Source: Thermoanaerobaculales bacterium (GTDB lineage Bacteria > Acidobacteriota > Thermoanaerobaculia > Thermoanaerobaculales > Sulfomarinibacteraceae). From it: a DNA stretch of 64,000 nucleotides. Location of the stretch: NCBI GenBank assembly GCA_035358815.1, contig DAOPQC010000010.1:62001-126000 (forward strand), in the 5' to 3' direction. Position numbers and translations under genes: made by a program. The notes below the pieces were generated by a model, which ran no database searches, had not been told where the DNA came from, and saw only the letters and a list, made by a program, of their open reading frames with translations. Shown here one piece after another: positions 8,397 to 16,939 of the stretch (its first letter is position 1; each line of letters opens with the position of its first letter).

Positions 8397-11300
8397 CTAG
8401 AACGGGCGGCCGATGCCGAAGTAGAACTTCGGGTCGCGCGAGCTGATGCCGACGTTGGCCACCGGCCACGCCACGTCGCCCCACACCAGGCCGACCGGCG
8501 TCGACCAGCGCAGACCGAGGCCGACCGCGGTCGACAGCCGCCAGTCGGCATCGCCCCAGCTCCGCCAGACCTGGCCGGTGTCGACAAACACCGCGCCGCG
8601 CAGCGCCTTCCACAGCGGCGTCCGCAGCTCCTCGTTGAGGATGAACAGCGCACCGCCGCCCAGCGGCACGACGCCGTCGGCGGTCTCGAAGCCGGGCCCG
8701 ACCGACTCGAAGTCGAAGCCGCGGATCGATCCCTGGCCGCCCGCGAAGAACCTCGCCGTCGGGTCGAGCACGGTGCCGCGCAGCGGCTCCGCCACCCCGA
8801 TCCGCGCCGCCTGGACCCAGGTCCAGCCGGACGCCAGCGGAACCGCCAGCGAGCCGTTCGCCATCCCGCGCAGCGTGTCGAGGTCTGACCCGAAGTACGA
8901 CGAGCTCCACCCGAGATCGGCGGTGAGCCCGTAGCCCCGCCTCGGATCGAAGGGGTTGTCGAAGCGCTCGTGGAAGGCCGCGCCGCCCAGCGTCACGGTC
9001 GCGATCGACTGGTTCGCCAGGCTGTACGGCTCATCGAACTCCCAGCGCGTCCGGTCGAAAAGCACGTACGGCTTGAGCGTGGTCCCCGGGTCGAGCTCGT
9101 AGATCAGGTCGAGTGAGGCCTGGGATTCGGACTCACGGTAGGGCACGGCCCCGCCCCCCACCACCAGCTCGCGGTCACGCTCGCTGTAGCCGAGGGTCGT
9201 TCCCAGCGACACCCGGCCGCCGGGCAGCGGCGGCAGCGACCCGTACAGCAGGGCCACCTTCTCGATGTCGCTCCAGCGCAGCCGCAGGTTGGCGCTGACG
9301 CCGCGGCCGAACAGGTTGTCGTCCCGGATCCCGGTCCGCCCTTCGAACCCTCGCTCCTCGTCCCAGCCCGCGCCCAGCTCGACCGTCCACCGCGGCTTTT
9401 CGACCACATCGAACTCGACGATCGACCCGGTCGCGCCGATTGGCACCGTCGAAACCTGCACCCGCTCCACCGGAGCGAAGTTGGCGATGTCGATCGCGCT
9501 CTCGTCGACCGTGAAGACGTCGAGCAGATCGCCCTCACCGAGCGCGAGCCCGACCCGCAGGAAGCGCGGGTCGATGTGGCGGTTGCCAGTGAAGCGGACC
9601 CCCTCGAGCCGGCGCTGGATCCCGGGCTCGATCTGGACCTCCACCCTGCCGCTGCTGCCCTCGAGCCGGCGCAGAGCCGCACGCACGCTGACCTGGTCGT
9701 AGCCTGACTTCTGGTAGGCCCGCCGGATCTCCGCGAGCGCGTTGTCGATCGCCCGGCGGTCGAGCGGCTCGCCGACGGCCAGTGCGCCGCCGAGGTTGGC
9801 GGTGAGGCCGAGCGGGTCGCGGCCGGCGACGGTCACCTCCGCAATCCGGGCGCGCTCGCCGGCGTCAACCAGCAGCCGGACCTCGGACACCCCGTCCACC
9901 GGCTTGCCCGCGCTCACCTCGACGAGCCGCGCATCCGGGTAGCCGATGCTCAGCAGCTGGGACGCGACCAGCCGGCCCGCGCGCCCCGAGTCCTCGAGCG
10001 CTGCCGCCAGCTCGAGCGGCGACCCCAGCACGTCGCGGATCAGCCCGGCGCCGGGCTCGCCGATTCCCTCCACCACCGGGCCCCGGTACTCCAGGGGCTC
10101 GCCGCGCTCGATCACGAGCTCCGTGCGGTCTTCCCCGCGCTCGGCGCGGACCTCCGCGAACGGCCGGCCCGTGGCCTGGTAGTGGCGGCGGAGCGCCATC
10201 CGCATGTTGGCGAGCGCCACCTCCTCCAGCGGGGGCGGCATATAGAGGGCGAGGACCTCGCGCTGCACCGCCTTGGGGGGCTGATCGCCCACGAACGCGA
10301 TCTCGTGCCGCGGCCCGGTCTCGCAGGTGAAGACCAACGTCGGCGACCGAGCTGGCCCCTCGGTGTGCCACCGCACCACCGCCTCGGGGAAGCCGGCCAC
10401 CGCCAGCTCCTGCTCGAGGTGGACGTCGGCCACGAAGGCCAGAAAGGGCTCGTATGGCTGGCCCTTGGTCACGCCTGTGGCACGGCGCAGCCGGCGCTTG
10501 GAGACCGGCCATTCCCCCTCCAGCCGCAGCTTGTGGATGACCGGACGATCGTCGACCTCGGCGTCCTGATAGGCGGCGCCGAAGGTCGGGACCCCGACCT
10601 TCCCCGCCGTCCCACCCCACCGGAAGCGCTGGATCAGGGTCACGCCCGAGCTCTCGTCGAGCACCGACTGGTACCCCTGCAGCGCGAGCCCGGGGTCGAA
10701 GCTGAGGTTCCAGAGCTGGAGCATCGTGGTCCGATCGCGGACGTCGGTGGGGTTGGTGGCGAAGAAGAAGGCGAGGTTGGGGCTCAGCCGCTGGCCGAGC
10801 AGGAACTGGCTCGAGGTGTCAGTCTCGGTCTCGACCGCGATCTCCGCCGGCTGCAGGGTCTCGTTCTCGAAGCCGAGCGCCCGGCCCAGCCCGCCGTACA
10901 GGCTTTCGGCGGCCAGCGAGAGCACATCGACGGAGGAGGTGCTCGAGCTCTTCTCGCCGAACACCGCCAGGTCCTCCACCGGCACCAGCTCGACGACCGG
11001 GTCCACGTGCGGGTCGCCGGTGAACCGGATGGTCCCCCGCTGCAGCTCGACACTCTTGCCCGGCAGGTTGACCACCCCGCCCGGATCGATCCGGATGTCG
11101 CCCTGGAGAACCGGCGCCGCGACCGTTCCCCCGACCCGCAGCCGGTCCCACCGGACATCGAAGCGGCCGAGGTTGTTGTTGACCCGCACCCCGGTCTGAG
11201 CGCGAACCGTCAGGTCGAGCGCAATCCCGCGCAGCGGGTCGTCAGCCGCCGACACCAGCTCGGGCCCGCCGAGCACGGTGCCGGCGAGATCCGCACGCTG

Positions 11301-14300
11301 CTCCCAGACGCCGCCGCCGAGCACCAGCTCCCCGGTCACCAGCACCATGCCGTCCGGGTCCGGCTCGACGGCCACCACCCCGCTCCACTGGGTCAGGGTG
11401 CCCGCCGCGAAGAACGTCACCTCGTCAAGCTCGACCACGACGCCCTGCCCGGACGCCGGGTCCCAGCCCCCTCCGAAGCTCGCCCGTCCGAGGTTGATGC
11501 CGGCGGCCCCGTCCCGGATCGAGAGCACGCCGTCGCCGAGCTCAGCGGCCAGGTGGAGGTCGGCGATCTCCACCGGTGGATCCCGCCACACGATCGAGCC
11601 GCCGCGGTGGTCGACGACGATGGTCCCCTCGGGCGCGGCAAACGGGCCCTCGACGCTGACCCTGATCGAGATCGGCTTCTCGACGCGCAGCGGGTAGGGC
11701 ACCAGCCGGGCGATCTCCGGCTCCAGCTCCCCGGCCGCCTCGAACCGAAGCTCGCGGGCCAGCCTGTCGACCTCTCCGGCCACCTCGATCGAGGCCCGCG
11801 GACCGACCAGCCTCGTGCGGTCGAGCCGCAGCACCCCGCCGTTCAGCCCCACCCGCACGCCGTCGGGCGCGGTGATGAGGCCTCCCGAGTGGCGCACCGC
11901 GAGACCATCGAGGACGAGCTGCCCGTAGCGCTGGGACGGATCGACCAGGCTCCAGCTGACGTCGAGGGCAAGGTCGGACTCGACCTGCGCCGGCAGCCGC
12001 CGCCGGGTCAGCGCCGTGACCAGCGCACCGAGCTCGAGGGCGCGGCCGGACACAGTGAGCTCGACCGGGCCGCCCGGCGCGTCGGCCCACACCCACTCCG
12101 GCCGAGGGAGATCGCCGAGCGGCAACCTGCCCGACACGATGAGCTGACCGGCCGCGGTGGTGAGCTGCTCGCTCACCAGCTCCACCTCGCCACCGGCCAG
12201 GCTCGCCCGCAGCGAGCCGGTGACCAGCGGCGCCGTGCCGGCCGCCGTCCATCGCAGCTCGAGGTCGCCGACCGGGCGCTCCAGGCTGCCCTCGACCCGG
12301 AGGCTGCCATCGAGCAGGCCCCGGACCTGCTCCGGGGCATCGGCAAGCAGCGAGGCGGGCTCGATCCCGCGCCACTCCAGACGAGCTTCGAGGCTCCGCT
12401 CCCTACCGGCCAGTGCCATCGACCCCGCCGCCCGGAGCGACCCTCCGAGCGCGTGCGCCTCCAGGCGGCGGAGCTCGACCGCCGCCGGCGACGCCTCGAT
12501 GTCGGCCTCGGCGCGGCCGATCGTCCATTTGTCGACCCTGACGCCGGTGGCCTGCACGCTCCCCCCGGCGGACCAGCCGCCATCGCCCGCCCACCGGAAG
12601 GTCCCGCCGCCCCCGGCTGAGCCGCCCAGCCGCTCGCGCAGCGCGAGGTCTGCGAGCGCGGCGACGGCGCCCAGGTCGGGCAGGGTGGCCAGCCAGGTCC
12701 CTGCCACCTCCTGGCGTCGCGGCCACGCCGCCCCGCCGAGCTCGAGCGACGCGCCGTCCACCGGCACCGCCGTCACTCCCCAGTCGAGCTCCTCGAGCGT
12801 GCCGCGGGCGAAGCCCGCAACCCCCTCCACCGAGATCCCCGCCACCGCCGGCTGCTCCCAGCCGAAGGTGGCGTCGATCGCCGGCCTGGGCATCGAGCCC
12901 GAGAGGGCGAGCTCGAGCTGCGCCGGGCCGCCGCCGACGCCGAGGTCTGCCGCCCGCGGCAGGAACTTCGCGAGGTAGCCCGCGAGCGCGGCCGGGTCGC
13001 TCATCGTGCCCTGCGCTGTCGCCTCCAGATCGCCGGCGGCACCGAGCCGTCCCTGGCCCGCGAAGCTGGCGCCCGGCAGCTCGAGGGCCACCCTCTCCGC
13101 GCGCCAGCTCCCGCTTTCGCTCCCACCCGCGACCTCGAGCCGCCCCTGCGGGAACGCAACCTGAAGATCGGCGGTGGCCGCCAACCGCTCGAGGGCCATC
13201 GGCAGCGGCACCGAGGCGTCGACCGTGCCGGACAGCGCGAACGGGCCGGGCAGCCACGACGGCAGCGGCCGGGCGGCCAGGGCGAGCGCCGGCCCGACCG
13301 CCGCGCCGATCAGGCGCGCGTGCACCGTCGCGCGGTCGCGGCCGGCGTCCACCGTGAGCTCTCCCCAGCCTTCTCCGCCCGCCTCGAGCAGGACGCCGGT
13401 CGGCGACGAGGCGAGCCGCACCCGGGTGATCGGGTAGCCGGCAACCTGCAGCGGCCCGCCCACGTGGTCGAAGGCGAGCTCGGCGCCCGCAGCCGGCGTC
13501 GCCGTGCCGGAGCCGGATAGCACGAGGCGGCCGCGCGGCTGCGCCAATCGCGCCGCCTCCGGAGCAAACCACTCCAGGGCCGGGCCGAGCTCGACCTCGA
13601 TGCGTCCGTCGGCCGCCAGCCGGCGGTCGCCGAGCCCGGCCGACAGCCCCAGCGATGCGCTCGCGAGCTCACCCTCCAGGACGAGGCGCTCGACCGTCAG
13701 CCCGCCCTCGTTCGCGATCGCCTCGACATCGAGCGGGCCAACCACCGCGCGGCGGCCGGCGCGGATGGCGGTGATCGTGCCGACCCGCGCCGAGACGACC
13801 GCGACGCCGCCCTCGAGCCGGCCCGCGACCTCGAGGCCCTCCGCCTCCAGCTCGACGCCGGAGGCCGCGCCCCCCACTCGGGCGCCGCGCAGCTGGAGGC
13901 TGCCGACCTCGATCGCCCGCCACGGGTCCGCCGGCGGGCGCTCCGGCTCGGACGCCGTGCGCGGCAGCTGGAGCCGCCGCAGGTCGACAGTGAGGCCTTC
14001 AATCTCGATCGCCTCGATGCGCCGCGGAGCCGATAGCAGGCGCCGCCACCGGAAGCGGACGGCGACCCGGTCCGCCGCCACCGCCCCGGGACCCGAGGTG
14101 CCGGCGCTCACGCCCCGCAGCTCGATCGCGGCCGGCCACGCCCGGGCCCTGAATGCGGACGCCGCCACCTGCCACCCGGTCGCCCGCTCGATGGTCCCGG
14201 CCGCTCGCTCCCACAGCGCGCGCTGGACCGGAGGCAGGTGGACCAGCACGGCCAGGACCGCAACCAGCGCCAGGACGGCGACCAGGCTCCACACCAGCAC

Positions 14301-14321
14301 TCGCCGCAGGGTCGTGCGCAC
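8397..14321 (-). CDS. TamB-TamA (Omp85) fusion protein
   Basis: One uninterrupted frame of 1974 residues. Residues about 10-27 are a hydrophobic membrane anchor. Residues to about 1235 are the long beta-rich body of TamB, ending in the DUF490 region (about 970-1230, including VQTGVRVNNNLG-like and LQLWNLSFD segments). Several POTRA-like units follow (about 1250-1600, for example GVRFTGNRHIDPRFL), then an Omp85 barrel (about 1610-1974) with GGQGSIRGFD near 1860, the family's RGF lid motif, and a C-terminal F. TamA and TamB are normally two proteins that move lipid or proteins between inner and outer membranes; here one chain would span the periplasm. The GTG start has no Shine-Dalgarno but has TAGACT six bases upstream. 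A missed stop at the junction is the main alternative explanation. Confidence 0.85.
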   Translation of the reverse strand: MRTTLRRVLVWSLVAVLALVAVLAVLVHLPPVQRALWERAAGTIERATGWQVAASAFRARAWPAAIELRGVSAGTSGPGAVAADRVAVRFRWRRLLSAPRRIEAIEIEGLTVDLRRLQLPRTASEPERPPADPWRAIEVGSLQLRGARVGGAASGVELEAEGLEVAGRLEGGVAVVSARVGTITAIRAGRRAVVGPLDVEAIANEGGLTVERLVLEGELASASLGLSAGLGDRRLAADGRIEVELGPALEWFAPEAARLAQPRGRLVLSGSGTATPAAGAELAFDHVGGPLQVAGYPITRVRLASSPTGVLLEAGGEGWGELTVDAGRDRATVHARLIGAAVGPALALAARPLPSWLPGPFALSGTVDASVPLPMALERLAATADLQVAFPQGRLEVAGGSESGSWRAERVALELPGASFAGQGRLGAAGDLEATAQGTMSDPAALAGYLAKFLPRAADLGVGGGPAQLELALSGSMPRPAIDATFGWEQPAVAGISVEGVAGFARGTLEELDWGVTAVPVDGASLELGGAAWPRRQEVAGTWLATLPDLGAVAALADLALRERLGGSAGGGGTFRWAGDGGWSAGGSVQATGVRVDKWTIGRAEADIEASPAAVELRRLEAHALGGSLRAAGSMALAGRERSLEARLEWRGIEPASLLADAPEQVRGLLDGSLRVEGSLERPVGDLELRWTAAGTAPLVTGSLRASLAGGEVELVSEQLTTAAGQLIVSGRLPLGDLPRPEWVWADAPGGPVELTVSGRALELGALVTALTRRRLPAQVESDLALDVSWSLVDPSQRYGQLVLDGLAVRHSGGLITAPDGVRVGLNGGVLRLDRTRLVGPRASIEVAGEVDRLARELRFEAAGELEPEIARLVPYPLRVEKPISIRVSVEGPFAAPEGTIVVDHRGGSIVWRDPPVEIADLHLAAELGDGVLSIRDGAAGINLGRASFGGGWDPASGQGVVVELDEVTFFAAGTLTQWSGVVAVEPDPDGMVLVTGELVLGGGVWEQRADLAGTVLGGPELVSAADDPLRGIALDLTVRAQTGVRVNNNLGRFDVRWDRLRVGGTVAAPVLQGDIRIDPGGVVNLPGKSVELQRGTIRFTGDPHVDPVVELVPVEDLAVFGEKSSSTSSVDVLSLAAESLYGGLGRALGFENETLQPAEIAVETETDTSSQFLLGQRLSPNLAFFFATNPTDVRDRTTMLQLWNLSFDPGLALQGYQSVLDESSGVTLIQRFRWGGTAGKVGVPTFGAAYQDAEVDDRPVIHKLRLEGEWPVSKRRLRRATGVTKGQPYEPFLAFVADVHLEQELAVAGFPEAVVRWHTEGPARSPTLVFTCETGPRHEIAFVGDQPPKAVQREVLALYMPPPLEEVALANMRMALRRHYQATGRPFAEVRAERGEDRTELVIERGEPLEYRGPVVEGIGEPGAGLIRDVLGSPLELAAALEDSGRAGRLVASQLLSIGYPDARLVEVSAGKPVDGVSEVRLLVDAGERARIAEVTVAGRDPLGLTANLGGALAVGEPLDRRAIDNALAEIRRAYQKSGYDQVSVRAALRRLEGSSGRVEVQIEPGIQRRLEGVRFTGNRHIDPRFLRVGLALGEGDLLDVFTVDESAIDIANFAPVERVQVSTVPIGATGSIVEFDVVEKPRWTVELGAGWDEERGFEGRTGIRDDNLFGRGVSANLRLRWSDIEKVALLYGSLPPLPGGRVSLGTTLGYSERDRELVVGGGAVPYRESESQASLDLIYELDPGTTLKPYVLFDRTRWEFDEPYSLANQSIATVTLGGAAFHERFDNPFDPRRGYGLTADLGWSSSYFGSDLDTLRGMANGSLAVPLASGWTWVQAARIGVAEPLRGTVLDPTARFFAGGQGSIRGFDFESVGPGFETADGVVPLGGGALFILNEELRTPLWKALRGAVFVDTGQVWRSWGDADWRLSTAVGLGLRWSTPVGLVWGDVAWPVANVGISSRDPKFYFGIGRPF

Positions 14322-14327
14322 GAACCC

Positions 14328-14333
14328 AGTCTA
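14328..14333 (-). promoter_or_regulatory. -10 hexamer for the TamB-TamA gene
   Basis: TAGACT on the minus strand ends six bases before the GTG at 14321. That spacing puts the transcription start at or next to the start codon and fits a leaderless mRNA. Confidence 0.4.
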
Positions 14334-14404
14334 CTGCGTCGGCTGGCGAGCGAGCAGGCCGGAATTCAGGGGCCTCGAGTGGTCGACGCCGCTGCCGACG
14401 GTGG

Positions 14405-14410
14405 TATCGT
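14405..14410 (+). promoter_or_regulatory. -10 hexamer for the GGDEF-EAL gene
   Basis: TATCGT ends five bases before the ATG at 14416, and no usable Shine-Dalgarno is present. The 94-base gap thus seems to hold two back-to-back promoters with leaderless starts. Confidence 0.35.
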
Positions 14411-14415
14411 TGAGG

Positions 14416-16770
14416 ATGGCGAATGATGTCAGGCAAGGCACCTTTTCCGACCGTCGGGGTGTCCTGTGCCCGCAATGCCGGGCAGGCACCGCGGCTGCGG
14501 AGCCCGCGGCGATGAGCCGGGGTAGGCTGTCCGGGCTCGTCCGCCGCCTGTCCGGGGCCGGGGCACGTCCGCAGCCGCCGGCACCGAGCCAGACGGCGCC
14601 GTCGCTGAGCTTCCTCGTGGCGACCTCCGACCGCCTGCTCGCGGCCTCGGTCGTCAGCGAGGTCGAGGCCACCGGCCACCAGTGCCACGTGGTCACCGGG
14701 CTGCGCGAGCGCCGCCGCGCGGTCGAGAGGGACCGCCCCGTGATCGCCCTCGTCGACTGGCGCCTGCCCGACGAGGCGCGGGCGCCGCTCCTCGCCGCCC
14801 TGCGCACCGCCGACGGCGCCGCCTGCCCGATCCTCGCGCTGGTCCCGGACGATTCGCCGGCGACGATCGACGCGGTGCTCGGGTCCGGGTGCGACGACTA
14901 CCTCACGCTCCCGGCCGCGGCGGCGGCGATCCGGACCAAGCTCAGTTTCTTCGCCGTGCGGCTTCGCGCGAGGTCGGATCTGCTCGACGCCAACCGCGCG
15001 CTCCGCTCCGCGCTCGACCGCTTCGTCATCGCCTGCGGCGGCCAGCAGGACGGCATCTGGGATTGGGACGTCCGCAGCCGCAAGGTCTACTACTCGCCGC
15101 GATGGAAGGCGATGCTCGGCTACCAGGACGGCGACATCGGCGACTCCCCGGACGACTGGTTCGAGCTCGTCCACCCCGACGACCGCAAGCGCCTGCGGAG
15201 CATGGTCGACGCCAACCTGGCCGGCAGCATGACGCCGCTCGAGCACCGCTACCGGATCCGCCACCACGACGGCGGATACCGCTGGATGCTGGCGCGGGCC
15301 GAGATGCTGCGCGACGACTCGGGCGCCGTCTACCGGATCGTCGGCCGTCAGACCGACGTGCACGGCGACGAGCAGTCCGACACCGATCCCCGCATCGGCG
15401 GGCTGCACGACCCGCTGACCAAGCTGCCCAATCGGACCGTGCTGACCGATCGTCTCAGGCTGGCTTTCGCCAGGGCGCGCCGCGACCCCAGCCGGCCGTT
15501 CGCGCTGCTGTTCTTTGACGTCGACCGCTTCAAGAACGTCAACGACAGCCTTGGCCACCTGGTCGGCGACCGCCTGCTGCGCGCCATCGGCGACCGGGTC
15601 CAGGCCGCCTGCCGTCCCTCCGACACCGTCGCTCGTTTCGGCGGCGACGAGTTCGCGATCATCGTCGAGGACATCACCGACGTGCGCGGGGCGACGGCCG
15701 CCGCCGAGCGGATCCAGGACGCGTTTCGCGTCCCCTTCGACCTCGACGGGCTCGAGGTCTTCGCGACCGTGAGCATCGGCATCGCGGTCTGGAAGCCCGC
15801 CTACGAGCGGCCCGAGGACCTGCTTCGCGACTCCGACACCGCGATGTACCGCGCCAAGGCGAACGGCCGCAACACCTTCGTCGTGTTCGACGACGACATG
15901 CACGCCCGGGTCGTCGCGACCCTCCGGCTCGAGACCGATCTTCGGCGGGCGATCGCCCGCAACGAGTTCCGCGTCTACTACCAGCCGATCGTGTCGATCA
16001 CGGTCGGTCGGATCACCGGCTTTGAGGTGCTTGTCCGCTGGCAGCACCCCGACCGCGGCCTGCTCCTGCCCAAGCACTTCATCGGCGTCTCCGAGGAGAT
16101 GGGCGCGATCATCCAGATCGACCGCTTCGTCGCCGAGGAGGCGTGCCGCCAGCTGCGGGCGTGGCAGAACAAGTACCGCCACAACCCGCCGCTCAACGTC
16201 AGCGTCAACATTTCGGGCACCCAGTTCCTGCAGCCGGACCTCGTCCAGCAGATCGACCACATCCTGCGCAAGACCGGTCTGTACGGGCGCAGCCTCACCC
16301 TCGAGGTCACGGAGAGCGTCCTCATGGAAAACGCCCAGTACGCAGCGGCGATGCTCGAGGAGCTGCGGGCGCTCGACATCGGCATCAGCATCGACGACTT
16401 CGGGACCGGCTACTCGTCGCTCGCCTACCTGCGGCGTTTCAAGATCGACACCCTCAAGATCGACTACTCGTTCGTGTCGAGGATGCTCGCCGACGAGGAG
16501 AGCTCGCAGATCGTCAAGACCATCACCACGCTTGCCGGCAACCTGGGCAAGCAGACGGTGGCCGAGGGCGTGGAGACGCGCTCGCAGTTCGATGCGCTGC
16601 GCGAGCTCGGCGTCGACCGTGCCCAGGGGATCTTCATCTCGCCGCCGGTCCCGGCCGCCGAGGCCGAGGACCTTCTCGCCCGGACCATCCACGAGGACAA
16701 CCACCTGCGCAAGATCCTGAGCGACCGGCTCAAGAGCGGCACCCAGCCAGGAGACGGGGTCACCACCTGA
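14416..16770 (+). CDS. REC-PAS-GGDEF-EAL cyclic-di-GMP protein
   Basis: 784 residues. A receiver-like domain (about 65-185) keeps Asp114 in LVDWRLP but lacks the conserved lysine (LTLP instead of KP) and the usual acidic pair, so it may not be phosphorylated normally. A PAS domain with PAC tail follows (about 205-320). The GGDEF domain has an intact FGGDEF (about 408-413) and the inhibitory RxxD site (RPSD) five residues before it. The EAL domain begins FEVLVRW and keeps DDFGTGYSS. Both cyclase and phosphodiesterase therefore look active, with product inhibition of the cyclase. No membrane segment is seen. The start could also be the ATG at 14512; an upstream open frame to 13504 overlaps the divergent gene and is rejected. 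Confidence 0.9.
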   Translation: MANDVRQGTFSDRRGVLCPQCRAGTAAAEPAAMSRGRLSGLVRRLSGAGARPQPPAPSQTAPSLSFLVATSDRLLAASVVSEVEATGHQCHVVTGLRERRRAVERDRPVIALVDWRLPDEARAPLLAALRTADGAACPILALVPDDSPATIDAVLGSGCDDYLTLPAAAAAIRTKLSFFAVRLRARSDLLDANRALRSALDRFVIACGGQQDGIWDWDVRSRKVYYSPRWKAMLGYQDGDIGDSPDDWFELVHPDDRKRLRSMVDANLAGSMTPLEHRYRIRHHDGGYRWMLARAEMLRDDSGAVYRIVGRQTDVHGDEQSDTDPRIGGLHDPLTKLPNRTVLTDRLRLAFARARRDPSRPFALLFFDVDRFKNVNDSLGHLVGDRLLRAIGDRVQAACRPSDTVARFGGDEFAIIVEDITDVRGATAAAERIQDAFRVPFDLDGLEVFATVSIGIAVWKPAYERPEDLLRDSDTAMYRAKANGRNTFVVFDDDMHARVVATLRLETDLRRAIARNEFRVYYQPIVSITVGRITGFEVLVRWQHPDRGLLLPKHFIGVSEEMGAIIQIDRFVAEEACRQLRAWQNKYRHNPPLNVSVNISGTQFLQPDLVQQIDHILRKTGLYGRSLTLEVTESVLMENAQYAAAMLEELRALDIGISIDDFGTGYSSLAYLRRFKIDTLKIDYSFVSRMLADEESSQIVKTITTLAGNLGKQTVAEGVETRSQFDALRELGVDRAQGIFISPPVPAAEAEDLLARTIHEDNHLRKILSDRLKSGTQPGDGVTT

Positions 16771-16794
16771 GCCCCCGCCCGCCCGCTCGGGGGC
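16771..16794 (+). terminator. possible terminator after the GGDEF-EAL gene
   Basis: A seven-base G/C stem (GCCCCCG with CGGGGGC) and ten-base loop directly after the stop. No T run follows, so support is weak. Confidence 0.3.
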
Positions 16795-16939
16795 CGCGAC
16801 GGGGCCGGCGCGCCGGCGGCGGCGACGTCGCGGAGCGTCCCCGGCCCGACCGGCGTTGCCGAGCTGAAACACGGACCCGCCACGGGCTGTTACCAGGGAT
16901 GGACAGGCCCGCCCCCGGGCTGGTCCAAGCGAGGTCAAC

